From Enhydrobacter sp. (lineage in GTDB: Bacteria; Pseudomonadota; Alphaproteobacteria; Reyranellales; Reyranellaceae): 64,000 nucleotides of DNA. Location of the stretch: contig JAHCJV010000021.1 of assembly GCA_026126105.1 (NCBI GenBank), positions 1 to 64,000 on the forward strand, written 5' to 3'. Below are positions 38,234 through 46,007 of the stretch, piece after piece. A program made the translations under genes and the position numbers. Numbering within the stretch: the first letter of the stretch is position 1; each line of letters begins with the position of its first letter. A model generated the notes under the pieces. The model was not told the origin of the DNA, did no database searches, and saw nothing but the letters and a program-made list of their open reading frames with translations.

Positions 38234-39487
38234 CTACTTCTTGGGGTCGTACGGATAGATGATGTTGCCGGTCTTGTACTTGGTCGGCCACAGGATCACC
38301 TCGGTCTTGGGATCCTTGAACTGCTCGACGCCGTTGCCCGAGATACCCTGGAACTGGACGGCCATGACCTGCGCCGTATCCCACTCGCCCTCGGCATTGA
38401 ACTTGATGTCGCCAACGACGGTCTTGAACGTGGTCTTGCGGCAGAACTCGGCGAGCTTGGCATCGTCGGCGCTGCCGACGCCTTTGACCGCCTGCTCGAT
38501 CACCTCCATGCGCGCATAAGCGAACGGCGGAAGGTAATATCCGAGCAGGTCGACGCCCGCAGCCGCCGACCGGGTCTGGTACTTCGCCACGAACGCTCGA
38601 CCGGCGTCCGAGGCGAACCCTGCCCACGGCAGCCAGAAATCGTAGACAACGATGCCGTTCAGGAGCGGGCCGAGCTGCGTCTTGATCGCGGTCGCCTGCA
38701 GGCCGACCATGCCACCGCCATAGACCTTGGGCTTGAAACCGACCTCGTGGCTGGCCCGGATGAGGCCGACCGAATCGGCGGGATAGGAGCAGGCCAGGAA
38801 GATGTCCGGATTGGTCGCGGCGATCGCGCGGATCACCGGCGTGTAGTCGGACGTCGCCGGCGGATATGTCTTGTCGTAGACGATCTTCAGTCCCAGCCGC
38901 TTGATCACGGCGCGTGCCCCGTCCATCGCGTTGCGCGGAAACTCGGCGTCCGCACCGCACATCGCCACGGTCATCGGCTTGGGCGTCTGGGCGGCCGCCA
39001 CTTCGAAGAAGCCCTCGGCGAACGACTCCTTGGGGCGCGGCCCGCCGGTCGGCGTCATGGAGAAGTAGCGCTTGTAGTTGAACTCGCTGTTCACTGCGAG
39101 GCCGAGCAGGCCGAAGAACGTCCGGTCGTGCTGCATGACGATCGGCATGGCGGGAGCGACCATGTTGGTCGCGTAGCTGCTCGCGATGATGTCGACCTTG
39201 TCGACGTCCATGAGCTTCGTGTAGAGGCCCGGCACCGTCGAGGGATTGGACTGGTCGTCGTAATAGACCAGCTTCACCGGACGGCCGAGCAGCCCGCCCT
39301 TGCCGTTGATCTCCTCTTCCCAGATCTGCATGGCCAGCAGGGTCGCCTTGCCGTTTGGCGCGAGCGGGCCCGTGAGGTTCATGCTGAAGCCGATGGTGAA
39401 CGGCTTGTTCTGTGCGATGGCGGGCGCGGCGATGCCCGCTGCGGCGCCCGCCGCCAATTTGCCGAAAGTGCGACGTTGGATGCGCAT
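38234..39487 (-). CDS. Branched-chain amino acid-type periplasmic receptor, LivK-like
   Basis: A 417-residue periplasmic binding protein (Peripla_BP_6 type). The N-terminus RIQRRTFGKLAAGAAAGIAA is a Tat-like signal. Domain landmarks are IGFSMNLTGPLAPNGKATL, INGKGGLLGRPVKLVYYDDQ and PKPMTVAMCGADAEFP. It is probably the receptor for the livHMGF transporter, which is convergent with it. Its operon begins with a luciferase-like monooxygenase and a deacetylase, hinting that the ligand is the substrate of these enzymes rather than leucine. Confidence 0.9.
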   Translation of the reverse strand: MRIQRRTFGKLAAGAAAGIAAPAIAQNKPFTIGFSMNLTGPLAPNGKATLLAMQIWEEEINGKGGLLGRPVKLVYYDDQSNPSTVPGLYTKLMDVDKVDIIASSYATNMVAPAMPIVMQHDRTFFGLLGLAVNSEFNYKRYFSMTPTGGPRPKESFAEGFFEVAAAQTPKPMTVAMCGADAEFPRNAMDGARAVIKRLGLKIVYDKTYPPATSDYTPVIRAIAATNPDIFLACSYPADSVGLIRASHEVGFKPKVYGGGMVGLQATAIKTQLGPLLNGIVVYDFWLPWAGFASDAGRAFVAKYQTRSAAAGVDLLGYYLPPFAYARMEVIEQAVKGVGSADDAKLAEFCRKTTFKTVVGDIKFNAEGEWDTAQVMAVQFQGISGNGVEQFKDPKTEVILWPTKYKTGNIIYPYDPKK

Positions 39488-39522
39488 GGATCGATCCTCC
39501 CAATTATGTCGTTGTGACGATC

Positions 39523-40341
39523 CTAGCGCGCCTTGCAGAGCCCCGCCAAGGTCTGATGATCGGTAAGCCAGGCCCAGTCGCTGTAGCGCCGCGCTGCCTC
39601 GAGACAGTTCATGAACTCGATGGCGCCGAACGGTCGACCGAAAACGTGGGCGTGGACGGTGATGTCCAGGCAGGCTTTCGGAAGTCCGAGCCGGGGCCAG
39701 TTGCCCGCGATTCTCTCGAAGGTGCGGGTGAACGCTTCCGGCTCGGCGCCGTAACGCACGTAAAGCGGCATGTCGTTCACTTCCATCGTGAATGGGACGG
39801 CGGTGATCTCGCCGTTCGGCGTGGAATGGCGGTAGGGCAGGTCGGAATCGAAGAAGTCCGCGTGCCAGTCGAATCCGGATCCCGCCAGCAGCGCCGAGGT
39901 GCGTTCGCTCGGTGTGCAGCGCGGGCTCAGCCAACCAAGCGGCGGATGTCCGGTGCCTTGCTCGATGGCCTGTACGCAGCGCTGCAGATCTCCTGCCTCC
40001 TCCTGCGGAGACTGGTAGGACGGGACGATGTTCTGGCCCCAGCCGTGCGCTCCGACCGCGTGGCCCGCGCCGGCGATGGCTTTCATCAGGTCCGGATAGC
40101 GCTCGGCGAGAATGCCGCTGACATAGAACACGCTGCGCACGTCGTGTTTTTGCAGGATGTCGAGCAGCCGCCAGGCGCCGACCTTGGGCCCGTACTCGGC
40201 CCAGGAGCGCGCCTGCAAGTCGAGTACACCCGCCTTCAGCGGATTGCCCATCGGGCCGATACCGGGCGCCGAGTCGTCGGTCCAGCCTTCGAGCATGACG
40301 CTGACCGAGACGGCCAGCGGCTTGGGGAATGTAACACTCAT
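39523..40341 (-). CDS. Polysaccharide deacetylase-fold protein (PuuE/allantoinase-like group)
   Basis: A 272-residue NodB-fold protein. Landmarks: VSVSVMLEGWTDDSAPG at the N-terminus, SVFYVSGILAERYPDL, HAVGAHGWGQN (metal His pair) and the C-terminal DITVHAHVFGRP. Members hydrolyse C-N bonds of N-acetyl sugars or of ring amides such as allantoin. It overlaps the upstream monooxygenase gene (ATGA) and precedes a LivK receptor, which favours a small nitrogen compound as substrate. No signal peptide. Confidence 0.78.
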   Translation of the reverse strand: MSVTFPKPLAVSVSVMLEGWTDDSAPGIGPMGNPLKAGVLDLQARSWAEYGPKVGAWRLLDILQKHDVRSVFYVSGILAERYPDLMKAIAGAGHAVGAHGWGQNIVPSYQSPQEEAGDLQRCVQAIEQGTGHPPLGWLSPRCTPSERTSALLAGSGFDWHADFFDSDLPYRHSTPNGEITAVPFTMEVNDMPLYVRYGAEPEAFTRTFERIAGNWPRLGLPKACLDITVHAHVFGRPFGAIEFMNCLEAARRYSDWAWLTDHQTLAGLCKAR

Positions 40342-41327
40342 TCTGCGGCCTCGAAGCGCGTGGCGCTGAAGCGCGGCATCACCTCGCGCGCGAAGGCGCG
40401 CAGGTTGGCGACCGAGGCGTTCGGGTCGACCAGCAAGATGTTGGTCGCGCCGCCGGCCTCGAGTTCCTCGAGGCGCGCGATCACCTCGTCCGGCGTGCCG
40501 AGCAGCGGCGCGGTGTCGTCCTCGACGCGATCGGCAAGCTTGTCGCGCGCGAGGTCGCCGATCACGCTCACGACGCGCTTGCGGGTTTCGTAGGCTGCCG
40601 CGCGCTCGCTCTCGTGGTGGAACATCTGCAGCGGTCGGGCCGTGGCGACCATCAGCGGATCGTAGGCGCGGCCGATTCGTTCGCATTCCTCGCGGAAGAT
40701 CGCGATGCGTTCGATGATCTGATGGGTCTGGGCGAGCTGGTCGAGCAGCAGGTTGTAGCCCTCGCGCGCGGCGCGGCGGATGCTGTCGCGGCTGCCGGCC
40801 GCGAGCCAGAGCGGCGGGTGAGGGCGCTGCAACGGCTCCGGCTCGACGACGATGTCGTCGTACTGCCAGTGCTTGCTGCGATGGCTGAAGCGGCCTTCGG
40901 TCGTCCACGCCTTGCGGATGATCTCCATAGCCTCGTCGAACCGCTCGCTCGCTTCTTCGATCGGGATGCGGAAGCCGTCGAACTCGGCCTTGCGATAGCC
41001 TTTGCCGACACCGAAATCGACCCGGCCGCCGGTCAGCAGGTCGAGCGTGGCGACCTGCTCGGCGATCAGCACCGGATTGTGCCACGGCAGCACGACCACC
41101 GCGGTCCCGAGGCGGATGCGCTGCGTGCGCGCGGCGAGATAGGCGAGCACCGTCATCGAGGCGGAAACCTGGCCCTGGCCGGTGAAGTGATGCTCCACCA
41201 TGAAGAGCTGCCTGAAGCCGAGCCTGTCGGCCTCGGTCACGTAGTCGATGAAGCTCTGATATCCCTGGCTGTCCTCCAGGCCGATGCTGCGTTTGGTGCG
41301 CGCGCCCCCGAACAGTCCGAACTGCAT
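40338..41327 (-). CDS. Luciferase-like flavin monooxygenase
   Basis: A 329-residue bacterial luciferase-type TIM barrel starting MQFGLFGGARTK. It has MVEHHFTGQGQVSASMTVLA, the IRLGTAVVVLPWHNPVLIAEQ strand and GGRVDFGVGKGYRKAEFDGF, which are group signatures for FMNH2-dependent oxygenases. The start at 41327 excludes an unlikely upstream extension. First gene of an operon with the deacetylase and LivK-type receptor, suggesting oxidation of an imported compound. A flavin reductase is not nearby. Confidence 0.85.
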   Translation of the reverse strand: MQFGLFGGARTKRSIGLEDSQGYQSFIDYVTEADRLGFRQLFMVEHHFTGQGQVSASMTVLAYLAARTQRIRLGTAVVVLPWHNPVLIAEQVATLDLLTGGRVDFGVGKGYRKAEFDGFRIPIEEASERFDEAMEIIRKAWTTEGRFSHRSKHWQYDDIVVEPEPLQRPHPPLWLAAGSRDSIRRAAREGYNLLLDQLAQTHQIIERIAIFREECERIGRAYDPLMVATARPLQMFHHESERAAAYETRKRVVSVIGDLARDKLADRVEDDTAPLLGTPDEVIARLEELEAGGATNILLVDPNASVANLRAFAREVMPRFSATRFEAAE

Positions 41328-41417
41328 GCGACGTCCCTTCGACGGATGATCGACCAAGCATGCTGCGCGCGGGCACGATCGGCGCGCAACCTTTTTTGCG
41401 GGGGCTCGTTTGCTGGC

Positions 41418-41888
41418 GTGGCCTACGTAGACTCCGTCCTGCAGCCCGGTGAGGCCGTCAAGGTGATCGGACGGCTGCATTGGACCATCTTCATCAGGTC
41501 TGTCCTGCTGGCCACCTTATCGCTCTTGCTGATGGTTTACGGCGACAAGGCGATCATGAACTCGCGCGTCGGAGAGTTCATCGTCTATGCCGGCTGGATC
41601 GGGTTGGCGGTCGCGCTTGTCATGTTTCTGAGCGCGGCTTTCAAGCGCTGGACCACCGAACTTTCGGTCACCACGCATCGGGTGATCTACAAGCGCGGGT
41701 TCATCTGGCGGCATACGGTCGAGATGAACATGGACAAGGTCGAGACGGTGAACGTCGACCAGTCGATCCTGGGCCGCATACTGGGCTACGGCACCATTCA
41801 CGTCCTGGGTACCGGGCAGGGCGGCATCAGCGGCCTGCGCGGGATGGGCTCGCCGATCACCATCCGCAACGCCATCACGGCGCGCTGA
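41418..41888 (+). CDS. Membrane PH-domain (bPH2/YdbS-like) protein
   Basis: A 156-residue protein: YVDSVLQPGEAVKVIGRLHW, two membrane helices (residues about 25-70), then a bacterial PH-like domain with SVTTHRVIYKRGFIWRHTVE and IHVLGTGQGG. The GTG at 41418 fits the usual beginning of this family. It is divergent from the monooxygenase gene. The function of bPH2 proteins is poorly known; a membrane-stress role is often assumed. Confidence 0.78.
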   Translation: MAYVDSVLQPGEAVKVIGRLHWTIFIRSVLLATLSLLLMVYGDKAIMNSRVGEFIVYAGWIGLAVALVMFLSAAFKRWTTELSVTTHRVIYKRGFIWRHTVEMNMDKVETVNVDQSILGRILGYGTIHVLGTGQGGISGLRGMGSPITIRNAITAR

Positions 41889-41923
41889 ATTCGTCCGCCT
41901 GCGAGAGCCACGCTTCCCGCTGG

Positions 41924-42442
41924 CTACTTGGCCAGCTTCATGCGGCCCATGTAGTCGCGCTTGCCGAGCGGCACGCCCTTGTGCCGCAGGATGTCGTAGG
42001 CCGTCGTCGCGTGGAAATGGAAGTTGGGCAGCGAGAAGGTTTGCAGGAACCCTTCGGCCTTGAACGGCAGCTTCAGTTCGCCGACGGCGAAGAGTACGTC
42101 CTTCCCCTCGAGCCCGTTGACCTCCTCAGGCCTGAGCGCCTCCAGAGAGGCGCGCGCGTCGGTCACCAGTTTCTGCAGGCCGGCATAGTCGGCGGTCGAC
42201 GGTGACGGCGGGCCGAATTTCCCGGCCTTTGCGCCTTGCAGGGCGCCGGCGGAATGATGGGCGACTGCCACGACCTGGAAGCGGAACGGCAGCATGTCCG
42301 CGAAGAGCCGGGCTTCGACGACCTCGTTCGGATCGATGCCCTTCTCCTTGCAGTGGGCGAGGCCCTTGGCGAGGAAGCCTTCGACGGCGCCGAGGGTCTG
42401 GAGGAAGCAGCCGACGCTGAGATCATAAAGTGTGATGGCCAT
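41924..42442 (-). CDS. DUF1993 family protein
   Basis: A 172-residue protein matching the DUF1993 helical-bundle layout, starting MAITLYDLSVGCFLQTL, with FADMLPFRFQVVAVAHHSAG and the His-rich LPNFHFHATTAYDILRHKGV. The conserved histidines recall the DinB-like fold. No signal peptide. It is divergent from the glutathione transferase gene by 85 bases. Function unknown. Confidence 0.75.
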   Translation of the reverse strand: MAITLYDLSVGCFLQTLGAVEGFLAKGLAHCKEKGIDPNEVVEARLFADMLPFRFQVVAVAHHSAGALQGAKAGKFGPPSPSTADYAGLQKLVTDARASLEALRPEEVNGLEGKDVLFAVGELKLPFKAEGFLQTFSLPNFHFHATTAYDILRHKGVPLGKRDYMGRMKLAK

Positions 42443-42527
42443 TACGTTTCCTCTTGGTGGAGCGCCTAGCAGTACGACGAATTCCGTCTAGAGTCCTCCC
42501 AAACTCGACCATCGGAGGGATCACACC

Positions 42528-43244
42528 ATGATCGACCTGTACTATTGGCCGACGCCCAACGGCTTCAAGATCACCATCATGCTCGAGGAGTGCGGCCTGC
42601 CGTACAAGATCGTTCCGGTGAACATCGGCACGGGAGAGCAGTTCAAGCCGGACTTCCTCAAGATCAGCCCCAACAACCGCATGCCGGCGATCGTCGATCA
42701 CGACCCTCCGGGCGGTGGCGAGCCGGTCGGGGTGTTCGAGTCCGGCGCGATCCTGCAATACCTCGCCGAGAAGACCGGCAAGTTCCTGCCGGGGGATCTG
42801 CGCGGCAAGTACGAGGTGCTGCAGTGGGTCAACTGGCAGATGGGCGGGCTGGGGCCGATGGCGGGACAAGCCAACCACTTCAACATGTATGCGCCGCAGT
42901 TCAATCCGGTCGAAGCCCTGACCTATGGGCAACAGCGCTACAGCAACGAGGTCAACCGTCTGTTCGGCGTGCTGAACAAGCGGCTCGCCGATCGCGAGTT
43001 CATCGCGGGCGGCTATTCGATCGCCGACATGGCGAGCTGGCCGTGGGTCGTGGGCTTCAAGAATTTTGGCCAGAAGCTCGACGATTTCGCCAATCTCAAG
43101 CGTTGGTTCGAGACGTCCGTCGGCGAGCGGCCGGCGGTGGTCAAAGGCAAGGCCGTCGGCCTGGAACTGCGCCCCAAGCCCGGCATCAACACCGAGGAGC
43201 AACGCAAGATTCTTTTCGGCCAGACCGCTCAGGTGGTGCGGTAG
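42528..43244 (+). CDS. Glutathione S-transferase, YghU/Ure2p-like
   Basis: A 238-residue GST. The thioredoxin-fold domain has LYYWPTPNGFKITIMLEECG, then ISPNNRMPAIVDHD and FESGAILQYLAEKTGKF, the glutathione-gamma-Glu site. The helical domain contains the N-capping FIAGGYSIADMASWPWV. The pattern places it near YghU/YfcG disulfide-bond reductases. A second, clearly related GST is at 44835-45467. GGAGGG precedes the ATG. Cytoplasmic detoxification or thiol homeostasis is likely. Confidence 0.9.
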   Translation: MIDLYYWPTPNGFKITIMLEECGLPYKIVPVNIGTGEQFKPDFLKISPNNRMPAIVDHDPPGGGEPVGVFESGAILQYLAEKTGKFLPGDLRGKYEVLQWVNWQMGGLGPMAGQANHFNMYAPQFNPVEALTYGQQRYSNEVNRLFGVLNKRLADREFIAGGYSIADMASWPWVVGFKNFGQKLDDFANLKRWFETSVGERPAVVKGKAVGLELRPKPGINTEEQRKILFGQTAQVVR

Positions 43245-43419
43245 ACTCTGCCGTCGACTGGACGCGGGCCGGTCCGAGGCTGCGGAGCATGAGCTCCATC
43301 GCCGACAGTCCGACGGCGAGCAGCGCCGACAGACCGGCCGCCACGGCATAGCCGCCGCCGATCGCCGCGATCAGGCGGAGGTCGATCGGAACGGCAATGA
43401 GTGCGGTCGTGATCGGCAT
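43186..43419 (-). CDS. Small membrane protein, possible DUF3649-like remnant
   Basis: A 77-residue product with one long hydrophobic segment, LRLIAAIGGGYAVAAGLSAL followed by LAVGLSAMELML, then a polar tail reading antisense through the end of the GST gene. The helix resembles the first half of DUF3649 proteins found in iron-uptake operons; the second membrane helix is missing. GAGG lies 8 bases before the ATG. It is probably a decayed gene or a very small membrane protein. Confidence 0.4.
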   Translation of the reverse strand: MPITTALIAVPIDLRLIAAIGGGYAVAAGLSALLAVGLSAMELMLRSLGPARVQSTAESTAPPERSGRKESCVAPRC

Positions 43420-43434
43420 TTCTGCCTCGCCGGT

Positions 43435-43563
43435 CTAAGGCAGCCGAAACCGGCAGACGAGCGCGCCGTCGACCTTGTGCCAGTGGCGATCCCGGCTCCG
43501 CGTCGGCAGGGCGAACCCGAGAGAGCAAGCCACCGCCGTCGCCAAAAGGAAGACTGCCTCCAT
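43435..43563 (-). CDS. Very small membrane protein, possible DUF3325-like remnant
   Basis: Forty-two codons: MEAVFLLATAVACSLGFALP followed by a short basic tail containing RDRHWHKV. A good ribosome site (GAGGAG) precedes the ATG. A helix followed by RHW resembles the N-terminus of DUF3325 proteins, which accompany DUF3649 in siderophore-uptake operons. Length is far below the family's, so a truncated remnant is likely. It lies 15 bases upstream of the 77-residue gene on the same strand. Confidence 0.4.
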   Translation of the reverse strand: MEAVFLLATAVACSLGFALPTRSRDRHWHKVDGALVCRFRLP

Positions 43564-43650
43564 CGCGTATCTCCTCACAGATCAGACGCGCGGGACGTCG
43601 GGCTTTCTCAGTTGGAAATCGTTGACCGTTTGGCGCATGGAGCACGCAGG

Positions 43651-43932
43651 ATGGAGAAGGCTTTCGACGATGGAATTGTGCGCGGCCAACGGGAGCGGCA
43701 TCCGCGGGACGAACTGCTCTACGTCGTGCAAGGATCGGTAAACGTCACGGTGCTGCTCGAAGAGGGAGCGGACGACGCTACGTTGAACGAAGGGTCGGTA
43801 TTCGTCGTCCCGGCCGGGCGATGGCATCGGCAGGAGTCGCGGTCGACGGTTTCGCTCATGTTCGTGACGCCCGCAGAAGGTAGCGACGCCTCGTGGTCGG
43901 AGGACCCCCGGCTCGCTACGAAGTCTGTGTGA
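43651..43932 (+). CDS. Small cupin-domain protein
   Basis: A 93-residue single cupin: HPRDELLYVVQGSVNVTVLL is cupin motif 1 with a reduced His pattern, and EGSVFVVPAGRWHRQES is motif 2 with the usual His. The ATG at 43651 is preceded by GGAG, but the N-terminal strand of a typical cupin is missing, so it could be truncated. Divergent from the two small membrane ORFs. Ligand unknown. Confidence 0.65.
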   Translation: MEKAFDDGIVRGQRERHPRDELLYVVQGSVNVTVLLEEGADDATLNEGSVFVVPAGRWHRQESRSTVSLMFVTPAEGSDASWSEDPRLATKSV

Positions 43933-44169
43933 CGAATGGGTCGGCAGGCGCTTATCCCTTCTGCCTTACGGACCTGATCACGACCGACGGATGCAAAGAC
44001 GGTGTCGGCTTCGTAGTCGGAGCAGCCAATACAGTCAGCGGGTTATAATGCGTCGCCTCGCCGTCGGATTATCCTTACCACACCGGCGTAGTCGAGACGG
44101 CGGCCCTTGACGCTCGGGGGGCCGACAACCAAGTTCACGGCGCCCAATTCCGGGGCGGGAGGCACCGTC

Positions 44170-44811
44170 ATGCAACAGCAAGAACGCGATCTGATCGCCG
44201 ATCTGTTCGGCCGTCTGCAACAATTCGAGAGCCAGCCGCGCGATCCCGAAGCGGAACGCCTGATTGCCAGCTATGTCTCACGCCAGCCGGGCGCTTCCTA
44301 CCTCCTGACACAGACCGTGATCGTTCAGGAAGAGGCGCTGAAGCAGGCCAAGGCGCGCATCGCCGAGCTCGAGAGCAAGGCGAGCGAGAGCAGCTTCCTC
44401 GGCTCCGCTCCGAAGCTCGGCCCGTGGGGTGCCGCTCCGGCGCAACCACAACAACAGGCACCGGCACCGGCGCGGCCCTGGGGAGGGAGCCCTTCGCCGG
44501 CACCCATGGCGCAGCAGGCGCAAGGCCAGCCGCCGGCGGGGGGCAGTTTCCTCCGCACCGCTCTGACGACGGCAGCGGGCGTGGCGGGTGGTGCATTGCT
44601 GTTCCAAGGCATCAGCAGCATGTTCGGCCACGGCACGCAGGCGCTCGCCAGTCAGGCGAGCAATCCGTCGTCGCTGCTGCCGCCGGACCAGCTGTCGCCC
44701 GCAGATGCCGGGCAGGACGTGGCGTCGGCCGACAGCTACGATACGGGCTCGGACTTCGACAATGCGAGTTACGACGATTCGGGTTTCGACAGCTCGAGCG
44801 AAGAGATCTAG
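44170..44811 (+). CDS. DUF2076 domain protein
   Basis: A 213-residue protein matching DUF2076: N-terminal QQQERDLIADLFGRLQQFES and SYLLTQTVIVQEEALKQA (helical), a Pro/Gln/Ala-rich linker (PAQPQQQAPAPARPWGG), a conserved Gly/Ala-rich hydrophobic segment TTAAGVAGGALLFQGISSMF, and an acidic Asp/Ser-rich tail. GGGAGG precedes the ATG at 44170. The family is thought to be periplasmic or membrane-associated, but no function is established. It is followed 23 bases later by a GST gene. Confidence 0.8.
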   Translation: MQQQERDLIADLFGRLQQFESQPRDPEAERLIASYVSRQPGASYLLTQTVIVQEEALKQAKARIAELESKASESSFLGSAPKLGPWGAAPAQPQQQAPAPARPWGGSPSPAPMAQQAQGQPPAGGSFLRTALTTAAGVAGGALLFQGISSMFGHGTQALASQASNPSSLLPPDQLSPADAGQDVASADSYDTGSDFDNASYDDSGFDSSSEEI

Positions 44812-44834
44812 CCAACAAGTGACGGGGGAGAATC

Positions 44835-45467
44835 TTGGCCACAATAGAGCTTCATACGTGGGGAACGCCGAACGGCCGCAAGGTTTCGATCATGCTCGAG
44901 GAATGCGGTCTGCCCTATAGCGTCCACAAGGTCGATATCTCGAAGGGCGAGCAGCACAAGCCCGAGTTCCTGCGCATCAGCCCGAACAACCGCATTCCCG
45001 CGATCGTCGATCCCGACGGTCCGGGAGGCAAGCCGATCAGCCTTTTCGAATCCGGCGCGATCCTGATCTACCTGGCGGAGAAGACCGGACAGTTCCTGCC
45101 CAAGGATCCGGTCGCGAAGTACAAGTCACTGGAGTGGCTGATGTGGCAGATGGGCGGCGTCGGTCCGATGTTCGGCCAGGCGCATCATTTCCTGCGCGCC
45201 GCGCCGACGAAGATCGAATACGGCATCAAGCGCTATGTCGATGAGGCCAAGCGCCTGTACGGCGTGCTCGACAAACAGCTCGCCGGCAACGCCTTCGCGG
45301 CCGGCGCCGAGTACACGATCGCCGACATGGCGATATTCCCGTGGACGGCGCGCCACGAGTGGCACCAGGTGGCCTTGGCGGACTTTCCCAACGTCAAGCG
45401 CTGGTACGACATCGTCAACGCGCGTCCGGCGGTGGTCAAAGGCATGGCGGTCCCGTACCTGAATTGA
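44835..45467 (+). CDS. Glutathione S-transferase, YghU/Ure2p-like
   Basis: A 210-residue GST related to that at 42528: both share MLEECGLPY, ISPNNR-PAIVD, SLFESGAIL/VFESGAIL and the WQMGG-GPM-GQA segment. Here the helical-domain cap is EYTIADMAIFPW. The start is a TTG at 44835 after GGGGGAG. It follows the DUF2076 gene and is 10 bases ahead of a DUF3574 gene. The pair suggests a local duplication with later rearrangement. Confidence 0.9.
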   Translation: MATIELHTWGTPNGRKVSIMLEECGLPYSVHKVDISKGEQHKPEFLRISPNNRIPAIVDPDGPGGKPISLFESGAILIYLAEKTGQFLPKDPVAKYKSLEWLMWQMGGVGPMFGQAHHFLRAAPTKIEYGIKRYVDEAKRLYGVLDKQLAGNAFAAGAEYTIADMAIFPWTARHEWHQVALADFPNVKRWYDIVNARPAVVKGMAVPYLN

Positions 45468-45477
45468 CAGCGTGAGA

Positions 45478-45885
45478 ATGAGGGTCATGGCGGCGGCGCT
45501 CTTCGCGCTGTCCGCCTGCACGCCGTCCGCTCCGCAGATCATGGCGCCGACTTGCCTGGCGCCGCTCAAGCCCGCCGTACAGGTCGATCTCTATTTCGGC
45601 CTGGCGACCAAAGACCGCGAGATCGATGAGACCGAGTGGGCGGCCTTCCTCAGCGAGGAAGTGACGCCGCGCTTCCCCGCGGGACTGAGCGTCCTCGATG
45701 TTGCCGGCCAATATCACGATGCCAAGGGCCGCGTCACGCGCGAGCGCAGCAAGCTGCTGGTCGTGATCGTGCCAGATGCTTCGAGGCATCTGGCGAAAGT
45801 GCAGGCGATCGTCGACATCTACAAGACGCGGTTCAGTCAGCTCAGCGTGCTACATGTCGAGCGCGCGGTTTGCGCGGCGTTCTGA
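45478..45885 (+). CDS. DUF3574 family lipoprotein
   Basis: A 135-residue protein with a lipoprotein signal (RVMAAALFALSACTPS, lipobox LSAC) and the DUF3574 core: VQVDLYFGLATKDREIDETE, WAAFLSEEVTPRFPAGLSVL and the RERSKLLVVIVPD strand. It is likely anchored in the envelope. The start could also be the GTG at 45472 or the ATG at 45487. Function unknown. Confidence 0.78.
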   Translation: MRVMAAALFALSACTPSAPQIMAPTCLAPLKPAVQVDLYFGLATKDREIDETEWAAFLSEEVTPRFPAGLSVLDVAGQYHDAKGRVTRERSKLLVVIVPDASRHLAKVQAIVDIYKTRFSQLSVLHVERAVCAAF

Positions 45886-46007
45886 TCAGCTCGTCTGGCC
45901 TATCGAAGAGACGGCAATACAGGAACGGTTCGCCTTTTCCATTGTGCGAGACGGCTTCCTGCGCTTTATCCTATCCAGGCTCCGGGGGGAGCTGAGGGGT
46001 CATCTGA

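Noticed and set aside
45886..46007. Gap between the DUF3574 and M23 genes examined for a small gene or RNA
   Set aside because: No supported reading frame or stable structured element was visible.
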